Below are positions 1-9,450 of a DNA stretch of 37,599 nucleotides, one piece after another. A model generated the notes under the pieces. It worked only from the letters and a program-made list of their open reading frames with translations. It did not search any database and was not told the DNA's origin. The stretch lies in assembly GCA_913055845.1 (NCBI GenBank), contig CAJXKO010000020.1:1-37599 (forward strand), read 5' to 3'. Numbering within the stretch: the first letter of the stretch is position 1; every line of letters begins with the position of its first letter. A program made the position numbers and the translations under genes. Source of the DNA: an uncultured Bacteroidota bacterium. GTDB taxonomy: Bacteria > Bacteroidota > Rhodothermia > Rhodothermales > Salinibacteraceae.

Positions 1-437
<437 letters not shown>

Positions 438-836
438 ATGTCTACTTCGACCTCTGCGTCCCGCAGCACCGTAACGACTCCACTCGCCCCGGCCGCCATC
501 GGCCCATACAGTCAAGGCATCCTCGTCGACGACCGTCTCTACGTATCCGGTCAAATTGCCATCGACCCAGACACCGGCAGCATGGTGGAGGGGTCCATCG
601 AAGCAGAGACCGAGCGTGTGCTCGAAAACATCGAGGCGATCCTAAACGCGGCCAGCATGACCTTCGAGAATGTGGTGCGTTGTGAGGTCTTCATGACCGA
701 CGTGAACAACTACGGGGAGGTCAACGAAGTGTATGCGCGCTATTTCAACGAGCAACCGCCTGCCCGGCAGGCAGTCGAGGTATCGGCCCTGCCGCGCAAC
801 GCGCGGGTCGAAATCTCCTGCATCGCCATTCGGTAG
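438..836 (+). CDS. ridA: RidA/YjgF/YER057c/UK114-family reactive-intermediate deaminase
   Basis: The 132-residue product matches the RidA family in length and landmarks: GPYSQG early in the chain, LYVSGQIAIDP, the CEVFMTD strand, YFNEQPPARQ and the C-terminal VEISCIAIR. RidA proteins are cytoplasmic trimers that hydrolyse reactive enamine/imine intermediates released by PLP enzymes such as threonine dehydratase, protecting other PLP enzymes. The arginine of the NARVEI segment corresponds to the conserved substrate-carboxylate-binding arginine. I chose the ATG at 438 because the family domain begins about 15 residues later; the frame is open back to 237 without conserved content. It ends in TAG. 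The left neighbour is divergent mnmA and the right neighbour converges on it. Some paralogues in this superfamily lack the deaminase role, so the exact substrate is not fixed. Confidence 0.88.
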   Translation: MSTSTSASRSTVTTPLAPAAIGPYSQGILVDDRLYVSGQIAIDPDTGSMVEGSIEAETERVLENIEAILNAASMTFENVVRCEVFMTDVNNYGEVNEVYARYFNEQPPARQAVEVSALPRNARVEISCIAIR

Positions 837-860
837 CGCCTGTCAAATAGGGCTCCCGGG

Positions 861-1424
861 CTACACGCCCCCCACCTCAAGTCGGTAATGAACGATCGCG
901 CGAACCCTCCCACCCCCGGAGGGAATACTGGACGGATCGTCCACCTGGAACCGGGCGAACACGCGCGAGGCTCCGGCCTTGACCGCCCCAATGACCGATC
1001 GGCGACGGCGGTCAACGGCGGGGGGCGCACCGGACGGGAAGTCGATCTCTGCAATCCGGGGACCGGTGTCGTCGATGCCCAGGTACAGATCGGCGGCAGT
1101 AAGTGACGCGGCGGAAATGGGTTCGACCCGCACGCTGTCGACCCGGGCGGACACCACGTCGCTTCGGGAAAACCCATTGCGGGAAAGGATGGCGTCGAGA
1201 TCGTCCGACTCGATGGTGGAAATGACCTCGACTGCTCCCCCCTCCGCGGCGTCGGATTCCTCGTACTCAAACCGATGCCGCACCGTCGGCGGAACGGTTG
1301 AGTTCGCGTTCAGGATGGCGGTGTTGCCCGCCGAGGCGAAGTCGCAACTCGGGAGCACGAGTCCCACCACGAGCAGAATGAGGAGTAGCGATGCCCGAGT
1401 CGTGGGTCGCGCGAAAGGCCTCAT
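861..1424 (-). CDS. small lipoprotein of unknown function
   Basis: Product of about 187 residues when started at the ATG at 1424; an in-frame ATG at 1439 would add five residues. The N-terminus has arginines, a leucine/valine-rich stretch and a lipobox ending LPSC, so it should be exported and lipidated. The mature part is acidic and rich in Val, Ala and Ser, with a predicted beta character and a double-Arg patch (DRRRRS). I recognise no domain. It lies downstream of the amidase on the same strand, with about 75 bases between them, so it may be the last gene of the sigma-factor cluster. An envelope role is an inference from the lipobox and the neighbours. Confidence 0.65.
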   Translation of the reverse strand: MRPFARPTTRASLLLILLVVGLVLPSCDFASAGNTAILNANSTVPPTVRHRFEYEESDAAEGGAVEVISTIESDDLDAILSRNGFSRSDVVSARVDSVRVEPISAASLTAADLYLGIDDTGPRIAEIDFPSGAPPAVDRRRRSVIGAVKAGASRVFARFQVDDPSSIPSGGGRVRAIVHYRLEVGGV

Positions 1425-1498
1425 CGGAACCAAGAGCAATCAGTGGGGACCTTGAGAAAACCCTGGTAGGGGGGGCACGCAGACCCCCAGCTACAGCC

Positions 1499-2818
1499 TC
1501 ACTCGCTGGCGGCAATTCCCTTGTTGTACTCGTTTTTGTACGCCCGAACAGCGCGGAAAATGCCGCTCGCAAGGTAGGTCTGTCCGCGGTCGCTGTTCAG
1601 GTAGCGGGCTTCACGGGGATTGGTGAGATACCCCAGCTCGACGAGAACGGAGGGCATGGAGGCGCTCCACAGGACATAGAATCCCGCCTGGTGCACCCCC
1701 CGACTGCGTCGTTGTACGCGGTTTTTGAACTGCTCCTGGACGAGCGCGGCAAATGTCTCGCTAAACTGCATGTTGGAACTCAGGAAGAGCTCCCCCTTCA
1801 CGAAAGCCTCCGCGTCGTATTCGTCGTAGCGTTCCGGGTTTTCCTCGTACTCCTGGACTACGCTGTTCTCCTTGCGCATCACCCGGCGGGCCGCATCGGT
1901 CTTGGACCGGCCCAGGAAGTACGTCTCCGTTCCCTTGACCGACGACGACCGGAAGGCATTGGCGTGGAGGGAGATGAACAGATCCCCCCCGGCGCGGTTG
2001 GCGAGATGTCCTCGATCCTCCAGCGCGATAAACCGATCGTCCGTGCGGGTGTAAATCACCTCCAGGTCCAGCCGGTTCTCGATGTAGTCGCCCAGCTTGT
2101 GCGCCACGTCCAGAACCACGTTCTTCTCGAACAATCCGTTGGCCACGGCACCCGGGTCCTTCCCGCCGTGTCCGGGGTCGATCACCACCGTATCGAGACG
2201 GGAATGTTGCCGGGTGGCTTGGGCGATGGGATCCGCGGCCTCCGTCCCGCTGGTCGCCTCCCCGGTTTGAGCCGTCGTTTCCTCCGTACTTGACTCGGCA
2301 GGAGCGGGCTGAGCATCAGGTGTGGTGTCGGAGCCGGACGTTGTGTTTTCAGCGACGGGCGCCTCCCCTCCTTCGTACCCGAGATTCAGCAGCAGGTCGC
2401 TAGACGCCCCGTCGCGGTAGGCTGTAGCGGACACGGAGAGCTCCGATCGGAGGGTGACCTGGATCACCAGGTGGTCCTGCTGCTGAGCAATGGTATAACG
2501 CTTGACAGGGCCTTCGGGGGCGCGCTTGCTGTAATTGTCGTCGAGGGTGGTGTTGTAAAGCACCCACTTTAGCGTGTGGTCGTCAACCGATCGGAGCATG
2601 TACGCCTCCGGGCGGTCCGTCGTCCGTACACGCATCACGTAGCCCTGCCCGTCGGACCGGGCGGTGAACGCGACCTCCGTCACGAGCACGGAGGCATGGG
2701 CGGGCCCGGCCCCCAACAGCATAAGCCCCACTAGTCCCCACAGGAGGCTTGCCTGGAGCCCTCGGACGGCCCGTCCCGAGGAGGCGATACAGCGGGAGAA
2801 CCCTCGAAACCAGTTCAT
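1499..2818 (-). CDS. N-acetylmuramoyl-L-alanine amidase (Amidase_3 family)
   Basis: 439-residue periplasmic enzyme predicted to cleave the amide bond between N-acetylmuramic acid and L-alanine in peptidoglycan. I start at the ATG at 2818 because a signal peptide follows at once (hydrophobic core, cleavage after GPAHA near residue 42); the frame is open upstream but has no conserved content. Residues ~43-150 form a beta-rich AMIN-like domain. An acidic Thr/Ser/Ala linker (~155-205) leads to the catalytic domain: VVIDPGHGG (zinc His ~217), GLFEKNV (zinc Glu ~231), SLHANAF (zinc His ~285) and SVLVELGYLTN (catalytic Glu ~394). All expected zinc and catalytic residues are present, so the enzyme looks active. 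A long charged helix-like insert (~305-345) is common in Bacteroidota amidases. Functions in cell separation and wall turnover are known for this family. Confidence 0.92.
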   Translation of the reverse strand: MNWFRGFSRCIASSGRAVRGLQASLLWGLVGLMLLGAGPAHASVLVTEVAFTARSDGQGYVMRVRTTDRPEAYMLRSVDDHTLKWVLYNTTLDDNYSKRAPEGPVKRYTIAQQQDHLVIQVTLRSELSVSATAYRDGASSDLLLNLGYEGGEAPVAENTTSGSDTTPDAQPAPAESSTEETTAQTGEATSGTEAADPIAQATRQHSRLDTVVIDPGHGGKDPGAVANGLFEKNVVLDVAHKLGDYIENRLDLEVIYTRTDDRFIALEDRGHLANRAGGDLFISLHANAFRSSSVKGTETYFLGRSKTDAARRVMRKENSVVQEYEENPERYDEYDAEAFVKGELFLSSNMQFSETFAALVQEQFKNRVQRRSRGVHQAGFYVLWSASMPSVLVELGYLTNPREARYLNSDRGQTYLASGIFRAVRAYKNEYNKGIAASE

Positions 2819-3045
2819 AACCTGAGAGGCACGCCTGGAGAGAAGTGCACATCGATGCTGGGCATTTCCACACCCCTCTAAGATGCGACGCAGCGCACTT
2901 AAAGTAAAGGATGAGGTGGATGCCCTCCATCCAAGAGACGCGAATCGGGTGCGTCCTTCAATTCTTCTCTCCTTGTCCATCGCACAAGGGAGAGTGATGC
3001 CCCGGGACAAGGCGCTAATAACTGTGCTTAACTAGCGGGGCACAG

Positions 3046-3783
3046 CTACTGCACACGCGTGGAGTCGATCAACTGCTGGAGATGGCGATCGATCATACGG
3101 TTTCGCATCTGCGCCCGTCGCCGCAGGTTCTGCTGCAGGTCTCGAATCTGCCGCTGGAGGCGATTGATTTCACGGCGTCGGTTCTCCTGCTTGAGCTCAA
3201 AGATGTCTTCGAGCATGGCACGGAGCGTGTCGATCCGCGCCTGACGCTCCTCGCCCTCCGGCATCAGTCGGATAGCATGCGCGAGGTCCCGCGCGCTTTT
3301 CTCCATCCGTCGCTCGCGGAGGAGCCGTTCGTAGAGCTTACGGCTCGACCGCTGAATTTCGCTGAGGTACTGCCCGTGGTCCGACGCGGATCGGGCGGCG
3401 GTCGGCTTGGACTGCGGAGACGTGGACCGGGAGGACTGCGCCCATTCTCCTCCCAAGATGACGGAGGCACGCTGCTTTCGCACCTCCTCTTCAGTCACCG
3501 GCGTCAGTCCCTCTTCCACCGCAAAGAGGCGTCCGTTGAGCTCAATGACGGGGCGTTGGATGCCCAGGAAGCGATAGCGGGCGTCGATGCCCTGAAGGTT
3601 CAGACTGTCGGGGAGTTGGTCGTCCGCAAGGGGGCGTCCGTCGACGTACACCGTCTCGTCGTGAATGTGGAGCGTGCGGGTTTGCTGGGCCGGCGCGACG
3701 GGCGCGGCGAGGCCCCACAGCAGCCCGCCCAGGACGAGCCCGACAAGCAGGCGAGACAGACACTCCGAGCGATGCAGGAGCAT
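3046..3783 (-). CDS. secreted protein with C-terminal coiled coil, unknown function
   Basis: About 245 residues if started at the ATG at 3783; the frame is also open to an ATG at 3837, but the later start places a clean signal peptide (basic start, VGLVLGGLLWGLAAPVAPAQ) at the N-terminus. The mature N-terminal half is beta-like (HIHDETVYVDGRPL). From about residue 140 the chain becomes strongly helical and charged, rich in Arg, Glu, Leu and Gln (for example REINRLQRQIRDLQQNLRRR), a probable coiled coil. No known domain recognised. It sits between the probable anti-sigma gene upstream and the amidase downstream, all on one strand, which suggests a periplasmic accessory or sensor role in the same response. 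Confidence 0.7.
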   Translation of the reverse strand: MLLHRSECLSRLLVGLVLGGLLWGLAAPVAPAQQTRTLHIHDETVYVDGRPLADDQLPDSLNLQGIDARYRFLGIQRPVIELNGRLFAVEEGLTPVTEEEVRKQRASVILGGEWAQSSRSTSPQSKPTAARSASDHGQYLSEIQRSSRKLYERLLRERRMEKSARDLAHAIRLMPEGEERQARIDTLRAMLEDIFELKQENRRREINRLQRQIRDLQQNLRRRAQMRNRMIDRHLQQLIDSTRVQ

Positions 3784-3840
3784 GATCGGCGACGCGAATG
3801 CGAAAACGGACGGTGAGGGGACAGAAATGGGACGCATCGG

Positions 3841-4401
3841 TCAGCGGCGCCCGACCGGCTGGAGGGTACTGCCCCACCGATCCGGCGTGCTGTGGGCCCG
3901 AAGCCGCTCGAGTTGTCGGTGGATGCGCACCAACTCGTCACTGTCGTCCCAGGCCGGCACGGCATCCGCGCCAAGATTCTGTGCCGCGGCCGGCCCGGCC
4001 CGCTGGGCCGTTTCGCCGAGGGCACTCGCCGAGGGCGCCTCAGCGGCCTCGGGAACGCCCCGTCCCTGCCACCACCCGAGCCCGACCAAAAGCACCACCG
4101 CAAGCGTGGCGCTGGCCGTCTGCAGGCGATCGGTCCACGTCCGGGAGGGCGAACGTGGGGGACGGTCTTCACTCACCGGGGCCTCGGACTCCTGTGCGGC
4201 GGTCCGAGCCGTGTCCACCACCTGATCCACGACGGCAGCATCGGGCTGTTGGACGGGGCGCTGGTCCAGTTGGGCCTTTGCCTCACGCAGGCGCTGGTAC
4301 TCGCGGAACAGTTCTTCGTCTTCAGACAGTCGCTGCGCAATGGACGCCTCGTCCACATCTTCACCGTACAGGTACCGCAGAAGGCGTAGCCGATCGTCCA
4401 T
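3841..4401 (-). CDS. probable membrane-bound anti-sigma factor
   Basis: 186-residue protein with a cytoplasmic N-terminal helical region (about 1-90), one transmembrane segment (~96-112, ATLAVVLLVGLGWW) and an acidic/Ala-rich outer region. It lies 63 bases downstream of an ECF sigma factor gene on the same strand, the classical arrangement for a cognate anti-sigma factor that holds the sigma factor at the membrane until an envelope signal releases it. The N-terminus (YLYGEDVDEAS followed by LSEDEELFREYQRLREAK) resembles anti-sigma domains, but the HxxxCxxC zinc motif of the ZAS class is absent, so it would belong to a zinc-free type. The assignment rests mainly on topology and context. Confidence 0.65.
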   Translation of the reverse strand: MDDRLRLLRYLYGEDVDEASIAQRLSEDEELFREYQRLREAKAQLDQRPVQQPDAAVVDQVVDTARTAAQESEAPVSEDRPPRSPSRTWTDRLQTASATLAVVLLVGLGWWQGRGVPEAAEAPSASALGETAQRAGPAAAQNLGADAVPAWDDSDELVRIHRQLERLRAHSTPDRWGSTLQPVGRR

Positions 4402-4464
4402 CGGAGAGGGAGGGTCAGTCTTGTGATGTTAAGATCTGGGCGAGGGAATTGGGCGAGACGACCA

Positions 4465-5082
4465 TCACGCATCAAACGTACCGACGAGGGCCGTCTCGTT
4501 GGAGGCCTCCATCATCTTGCGAAGGTTCTTGAGGGCATACCGCATGCGGCCGAGCGCCGTGTTAATGGAGACATCCTGGAGTTCGGCAATCTCGCGGAAG
4601 GTCAATTCCGTCTCTTGCCGCAGGAGCAGCACCTCACGCTGTTCAGGGGCCAACTCCTCGATATGTTCGTCGAGCCATTCCCGCTGCTCGGCGCGATGGA
4701 GCTGCTCATCGGCGTAGGGCGAATCGTCCTCCAGTGTGTCCCAGAAAGAACGCCCATCGTCCTCTCTCTGGGGCACTTCCTTCCACTTCTTCTGCCGCCG
4801 GGAGTGGTCGATCGCCGCGTTCCGGGCAATGCTCATGACCCAGCTTAGCCACTGGCCCTGCGGGTTGTAGGACCCGCGCTGGCCCTGCATGGCCTTGATC
4901 ACGCGCTCGAAGGTTTCCTGGAAGAGATCGTTGGCCACCGCGCGGTCCTTCACCATGCCCATGAGGTACCCAAAAATGCGGTCCTTGTGCCGTTCGACCA
5001 ATTGGCGGAAGGCCTGCTCGTCGTCCTCCTCTAGGTAGGCCGAGACCAGTTCCTCGTCGGTAGGCTGCATGCGGAAATCCAA
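4465..5082 (-). CDS. ECF-type RNA polymerase sigma factor
   Basis: 205-residue sigma-70 family factor of the extracytoplasmic-function class. Region 2 is visible as the segment AFRQLVERHKDRIFGYL, then DLFQETFERVIKA and WLSWVMSIARNAAIDHSR. Region 4 with its helix-turn-helix is LAPEQREVLLLRQ, then LTFREIAELQDVSINTALGR. The linker is acidic, and regions 1.1 and 3 are missing, as expected. Start choice is between ATG 5082 and ATG 5070; I keep the longer. It heads a leftward cluster with a probable anti-sigma factor, a secreted coiled-coil protein, a peptidoglycan amidase and a lipoprotein, so its regulon probably includes envelope maintenance genes. ECF factors usually activate their own promoter, which would lie in 5083-5341, but I could not pick out a confident promoter there. 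Confidence 0.92.
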   Translation of the reverse strand: MDFRMQPTDEELVSAYLEEDDEQAFRQLVERHKDRIFGYLMGMVKDRAVANDLFQETFERVIKAMQGQRGSYNPQGQWLSWVMSIARNAAIDHSRRQKKWKEVPQREDDGRSFWDTLEDDSPYADEQLHRAEQREWLDEHIEELAPEQREVLLLRQETELTFREIAELQDVSINTALGRMRYALKNLRKMMEASNETALVGTFDA

Positions 5083-5341
5083 TCGTTGGCAGTGCCGGGA
5101 CGTTGGGGCATGACACTGGTTAAAACGAGCGTCCCAGCGCGATTATTGTGTGCCCCGTTGACTCAAAAATCACTGGTCGCAAGGACCGTTCCGCAGGGGA
5201 GGGACCGCGGATTCGTGCCCTCGGGCGTCCTACGGGGTCGCCAAGTTCAGACGATTGTACAGAACCCGGCGTTCCCCACGCCGCGACCGCCAAGCCGACG
5301 GATCTGAAGCCCTCGCCGCCCCCCTCGTCCGGTTCCCAGGC

Positions 5342-6718
5342 TTAGAGCACCAGGTCCACCACGTCGCGCAGCTGCTCGGCCCCGGAGACGGCGATGTCGT
5401 AGTCGCCCGCGATACGGTCCAGGTTGTTCTCAGGGACCACGGCGCGGTCGAAGCCGAGCTTGGCGGCCTCCTTGAGGCGCGGCTCGATCTGGCTCACGGT
5501 ACGCACCTCGCCCCCCAGCCCCACCTCGCCGATCAGTACAGCGCCCGTATCCGCTGGGATGTCGCGGAACGACGAGGCCGCGGCGAGGGCGACGCCCACG
5601 TCGACGGCCGGTTCTTCGAGGCGGACGCCGCCCGCCACATTGATGAACACGTCGTGGTCGCTAAAGGCCAATCCGGCGCGCTTCTCGAGCACCGCCAGGA
5701 GCATCTGTAGCCGCTGCGACGCGAAGCCGGTCACCGTACGCTGCGGGGTGCTGTAGGAGGTGGGCGTCACGAGCGCCTGGATCTCGACCAGGATGGGCCG
5801 GGTCCCTTCCAGCGAGCAGACCACCGTGGACCCGCTCACGCCGTAGCCGCGCTCTGAGAGGAACAGTTCGCTCGGGTTGGGCACTTCGTGGAGCCCGTCC
5901 TCTCGCATCTGGAAGACGCCGATTTCGTTGGCCGCCCCGAACCGGTTTTTGACGCTGCGAAGAATGCGGTAGGCGTGATTCTGATCGCCCTCAAAGTACA
6001 ACACGGTGTCCACCATATGCTCCAGTACCCGGGGGCCCGCAATCGTGCCCTTCTTGGTGACGTGCCCCACCAGAAACGTGGAAAACTCCCGCTCCTTTGT
6101 GAGCTTCAGGAGCGACGCCGTGCTCTCGCGCACCTGGCTCACGGAACCGGGCGCACTCGTGAGGTCGGGGCGGTAGATGGTCTGGATGGAGTCGGCCACG
6201 AGCAGGTCCGGCTCCACCTCGTCCACGGCGTTGGCAATCTCCTGTACGTTCGTCTCCGCCAGCAGGTACAGGGCGTCGGAATCGACCCCGAGCCGCTGCG
6301 CTCGGATTTTGACCTGCCGCTTTGACTCCTCTCCCGTCACGTACAGGATCTTGTGGTTGGGCAGGTAGCCGCCCAGTTCGGTCATGAGCGTGCTCTTTCC
6401 GATGCCGGGATCCCCCGCAATGAGGCTGAACGACCCCTGCATGATGCCGCCGCCCATCACGCGGTCGAACTCGGTCACCCCGGTGCGGAGCCGCGCCTCC
6501 TCGCCAAGGTCCACCTCCGTGAGCTGGGTGGGCTGGTTTCGGGAGGCCGCACTGCTTTGCCCGTCGGTGTTGAGGTCGGGCACGCGCGCCTCGACGTCGG
6601 CACTCTCGGTTTCTTTCACAAGCGTATTCCACGCCCCGCACCCAGAGCACTTGCCCATCCACTTGTGGGCCTCGTGGCCACATTCCTGACAGACGTATTT
6701 GGGATTTGAGTTGGCCAT
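5342..6718 (-). CDS. radA: DNA repair protein RadA
   Basis: 458-residue RecA-related helicase that drives branch migration and processing of recombination intermediates. It has the full RadA architecture: a four-cysteine zinc finger (C10, C13, C24, C27), Walker A GDPGIGKST (102-110), a Walker B region around DLLVADSIQT (171-180), the RadA-specific KNRFG motif (257-261) and a Lon-protease-like C-terminal domain (about 290-458). Length is normal. The ATG at 6718 is immediately upstream of the zinc finger and is the natural start. It is divergent from the mla genes. No sign of damage. Confidence 0.96.
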   Translation of the reverse strand: MANSNPKYVCQECGHEAHKWMGKCSGCGAWNTLVKETESADVEARVPDLNTDGQSSAASRNQPTQLTEVDLGEEARLRTGVTEFDRVMGGGIMQGSFSLIAGDPGIGKSTLMTELGGYLPNHKILYVTGEESKRQVKIRAQRLGVDSDALYLLAETNVQEIANAVDEVEPDLLVADSIQTIYRPDLTSAPGSVSQVRESTASLLKLTKEREFSTFLVGHVTKKGTIAGPRVLEHMVDTVLYFEGDQNHAYRILRSVKNRFGAANEIGVFQMREDGLHEVPNPSELFLSERGYGVSGSTVVCSLEGTRPILVEIQALVTPTSYSTPQRTVTGFASQRLQMLLAVLEKRAGLAFSDHDVFINVAGGVRLEEPAVDVGVALAAASSFRDIPADTGAVLIGEVGLGGEVRTVSQIEPRLKEAAKLGFDRAVVPENNLDRIAGDYDIAVSGAEQLRDVVDLVL

Positions 6719-6793
6719 ACACCTATTGGAAACCAGATGCGCAGATCATGGGGCGTTCACAGAGGAACCTCCCCGCCAAGACGAATGTGCACT

Positions 6794-7633
6794 ATGCGCG
6801 AACCCCGGGATGGATACGTCGCCCGGCCGCTTGTTGTCCCTGCCCCTCGTCGCCTGTCCCACACAGCCGCCCGCTCCGCGGTGCTCGACTCGCTGCTCGC
6901 TCCGTTTCGCGCCCTCGGACAGTACGCGATTCTCATTGGCCGGGCCTTCGCGTCGGTCAACGAGATCCGGATGTACTGGAAAAACCTTTTCATCCAGATG
7001 GTGCGAATTGGGATCGACTCAGTTCCCATCGTGGCGTTGGCCGCGGCGTTCTCGGGGGCAGTGCTCACCGTGCAGACGGCATACCAGCTGGAGACGCCCT
7101 TCATTCCAAAGACCATCATCGGCTCCATTGTGGCGCCCTCCATCATGCTGGAGCTGGGCGTGGTGGTGGCCGGGTTTATCCTAGCGGGGCGCGTGGGGGC
7201 CCGCATCGCCGCCGAGCTCGGCACCATGCGCGTGTCGGAGCAGATCGACGCCCTCGAAGTGATGGGCCTCAACTCGGTCGGGTTCCTCATTCTCCCCCGC
7301 GTGCTGGCAGGCATCGTCATGTTTCCGGTGCTCTACGTGGTGTCGTGCGTCGTGGGCATCGGCACCGGCATCTTTACCGGCCACATCGGGGGCTTTCTCA
7401 GCGTTAGCGAGTTCCTGGAGGGGGCCCGGCAGTTTTTTCAGTTGCTCGACCCGTTCATCGGCTTCATCAAGTCGGTCGCCTTCGGGTTCATCGTCACCTC
7501 GATTGCCTGCTACAAGGGCTACTACACCGGCGGCGGCGCCGTGGGGGTGGGCGATAGCACCACCCAGGCGGCCGTACTGAGCTGCGTCTTCATCCTCGTG
7601 GCCGATCTGCTCGTGGCCATGCTGCTTCTGTGA
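6794..7633 (+). CDS. mlaE: MlaE-type ABC transporter permease (phospholipid transport)
   Basis: Integral inner-membrane permease of the Mla/Ttg2/TrgD family, which with MlaF and MlaD moves phospholipids between the membranes to maintain outer-membrane lipid asymmetry. Landmarks include VPIVALAAAFSGAVLTVQ, APSIMLELGVVVAGFILAGRVGARIAAELGTM and EQIDALEVMGLN, the conserved cytoplasmic coupling segment. Four to five membrane segments follow. The start is uncertain: in-frame ATGs occur at 6737, 6785 and 6794, and a GTG at 6881 would give a 250-residue protein, closest to the family norm. I list 6794 as a compromise. mlaF and mlaD follow on the same strand. Confidence 0.9.
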   Translation: MREPRDGYVARPLVVPAPRRLSHTAARSAVLDSLLAPFRALGQYAILIGRAFASVNEIRMYWKNLFIQMVRIGIDSVPIVALAAAFSGAVLTVQTAYQLETPFIPKTIIGSIVAPSIMLELGVVVAGFILAGRVGARIAAELGTMRVSEQIDALEVMGLNSVGFLILPRVLAGIVMFPVLYVVSCVVGIGTGIFTGHIGGFLSVSEFLEGARQFFQLLDPFIGFIKSVAFGFIVTSIACYKGYYTGGGAVGVGDSTTQAAVLSCVFILVADLLVAMLLL

Positions 7634-7692
7634 CGCCTCGCCGCGTGCCGTCCCTTTGTTCGTGGCTTTCTGCGTTTCGCCCCGCCCCCCCA

Positions 7693-8469
7693 ATGATTGA
7701 AGTACGCAACATTTCGAAGAGCTTTGGTGACCTTCAGGTGCTCAGCGATGTGTCGCTGGACGTGAACGAAGGGGAGAAGCTCGCCATCATTGGCCGGTCT
7801 GGGTCCGGAAAAAGTGTGTTGATGAAGCACATTGTGGGCCTGCTGAAGCCGGACAGTGGGCACGTGTACGTAGACGACCAGGACCTGTGCTGTGTCCCGT
7901 ACGAACGGCTCCGCGAGCTGCGCAAGCGGTTTGGGGTGCTCTTTCAGGGCGGGGCACTCTTCGACTCGCTCTCCTCCTTCGAGAACATCGCGTTTCCGCT
8001 GCGCTACTTCTCGTCGCTCTCAGAATCCGAGATCGAGGCGCGGGTGCAGGAATGTCTGGACCTGGTCAACCTCTCTGACGTGGGCGCCAAGAACCCTTCG
8101 GAGCTGTCCGGAGGGATGCGAAAGCGGGTGGCTCTGGCTCGGGCCATTTCCATGGAGCCGGCCTACATCCTTTACGACGAGCCCACCAGCGGGCTCGACC
8201 CGGAGACCTCCAACACAATCAACGACCTCATCAATCACCTCGCGAGCGAACTAAAGGTGACGAGCGTCATCATCACGCACGACATGCACTCGGTGCTCGA
8301 AGTGGCCGACCGAGTGGCGTTCCTCTACCGGCAGGACCTTGAGTGGGTGGGGCCGGTGGCCGAAATTCACGACTGCGCGAACCCGAACCTCAACTCGTTC
8401 GTCCGGGCCAGCGAGTACAAAATTGGGGATTCGTCCACGGCCACGTCGCTCTCGGAGCCGTCGCCGTGA
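7693..8469 (+). CDS. mlaF: MlaF-type ABC transporter ATP-binding protein
   Basis: 258-residue ATPase that powers the MlaE permease. Walker A is GRSGSGKS, the signature is LSGGM, and Walker B is ILYDEPTSGLDP, followed by the switch-histidine region VIITHDMHS. The sequence FQGGALFDSLSSFENIAFPLR is typical of MlaF. The start at ATG 7693 (MIEVRNISKSFG) is chosen from the family; the frame is open to 7630 and would overlap mlaE there, but those residues are not conserved. The gap from mlaE is about 60 bases and to mlaD about 50, so the three genes are probably one transcript. Confidence 0.95.
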   Translation: MIEVRNISKSFGDLQVLSDVSLDVNEGEKLAIIGRSGSGKSVLMKHIVGLLKPDSGHVYVDDQDLCCVPYERLRELRKRFGVLFQGGALFDSLSSFENIAFPLRYFSSLSESEIEARVQECLDLVNLSDVGAKNPSELSGGMRKRVALARAISMEPAYILYDEPTSGLDPETSNTINDLINHLASELKVTSVIITHDMHSVLEVADRVAFLYRQDLEWVGPVAEIHDCANPNLNSFVRASEYKIGDSSTATSLSEPSP

Positions 8470-8517
8470 CCCGACCGCGCCCCTGCTTCGCCTTCTTCTT
8501 GTTTGACCTCCCTCCGC

Positions 8518-9450
8518 ATGCAATATAGCAATGAACTGAAGGTTGGGGCCGCCATCATCCTTGCGGCCCTCGCGGCCTTCGCCGGCATCCGGTTCTTCCA
8601 AAACGTCCCGCTCTTCGGCAGCTCGTACGCACTATACGCCGAGTTCGACGACGCCAACGGCCTCGTCTCCGGCAACCCGGTGCGCATGAAGGGCGTGAAG
8701 GTGGGGTCGGTGGAGCGCGTGCGGCTCGACCCCAAAACGCAAACTGTGCGCGTCCAGTTGAAGCTAGAGCGCGGCCCCACCATCCCGGAGGGGTCCCGCG
8801 CTTCGGTGTCGGGCATCAGCGCGCTTGGGGGCGTGCACGTGAGCATCGCGCCCGGCCCCCGCGACAACCCGCCCATCTCTCCAGGGAGCACCCTCCCGTC
8901 GCTCGAGTCCTCCTCGTCCCTGGGCCGCCTCACCGACCAGGCCCCGGCCCTCGCCTCGAAGGCCGACAGTGTGCTCCGCAACACAAGCGCAACGATGGCG
9001 ACGCTCAACCGGCTGATCAGCCGTCCCGACAGCGATCTTCGGCAAACCCTCACTGCCCTGCGCGGCATGACAAACGACCTGGAGGAGGTCACCGAAGCGG
9101 AGAAGGCCACGATCCGGCGGCTTCTCCAAAACCTGGAGGCCGTGTCGGGCGACCTGCGAGCATTTACCGGTGAGAACGGCGACTCCCTGGACGTGGCCGT
9201 CCGGCGCCTAAACCAGTCGCTCGGCCGCCTGAACCGCGGACTGTCCTCCTTTGAAAAAACCTCGGCTACGCTCGATACCATTACCACCAAGCTCAACAAC
9301 GGTACCGGCACGGCGGGACGCCTGCTCAACGATCCAAGCCTCTACATGAAACTCGACTCGGCTGCGACCCGCACCAACACGCTCCTTGAAGACTTCCGGC
9401 AAGACCCGGGACGCTACCTGGAGGACCTGACGCTCGTGAAGGTGTTTTAG
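8518..9450 (+). CDS. mlaD: MlaD-type MCE-domain lipid-binding protein
   Basis: 310-residue periplasmic substrate-binding partner of MlaE/MlaF, anchored by one N-terminal transmembrane helix (about 9-26). The MCE domain spans about 35-120: YAEFDDANGLVSGNPVRMKGVKVGSV is its hallmark and continues to ALGGVHVSIAPG. The rest (about 130-310) is helical and rich in Thr, Leu, Arg and Asn, with the GTGTAGRLLNDPSLY and DPGRYL segments usual at the end of these proteins; in MCE systems such helices form the hexamer's central pore or tunnel. Start at ATG 8518 is set by the membrane helix. No MlaC or MlaB gene is seen nearby. Confidence 0.93.
   Translation: MQYSNELKVGAAIILAALAAFAGIRFFQNVPLFGSSYALYAEFDDANGLVSGNPVRMKGVKVGSVERVRLDPKTQTVRVQLKLERGPTIPEGSRASVSGISALGGVHVSIAPGPRDNPPISPGSTLPSLESSSSLGRLTDQAPALASKADSVLRNTSATMATLNRLISRPDSDLRQTLTALRGMTNDLEEVTEAEKATIRRLLQNLEAVSGDLRAFTGENGDSLDVAVRRLNQSLGRLNRGLSSFEKTSATLDTITTKLNNGTGTAGRLLNDPSLYMKLDSAATRTNTLLEDFRQDPGRYLEDLTLVKVF

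Noticed and set aside
3082-3816. A rightward 244-codon frame over the coiled-coil gene
   Set aside because: Antisense of the secreted protein; no start context or family match, while the leftward frame has a signal peptide and heptads.
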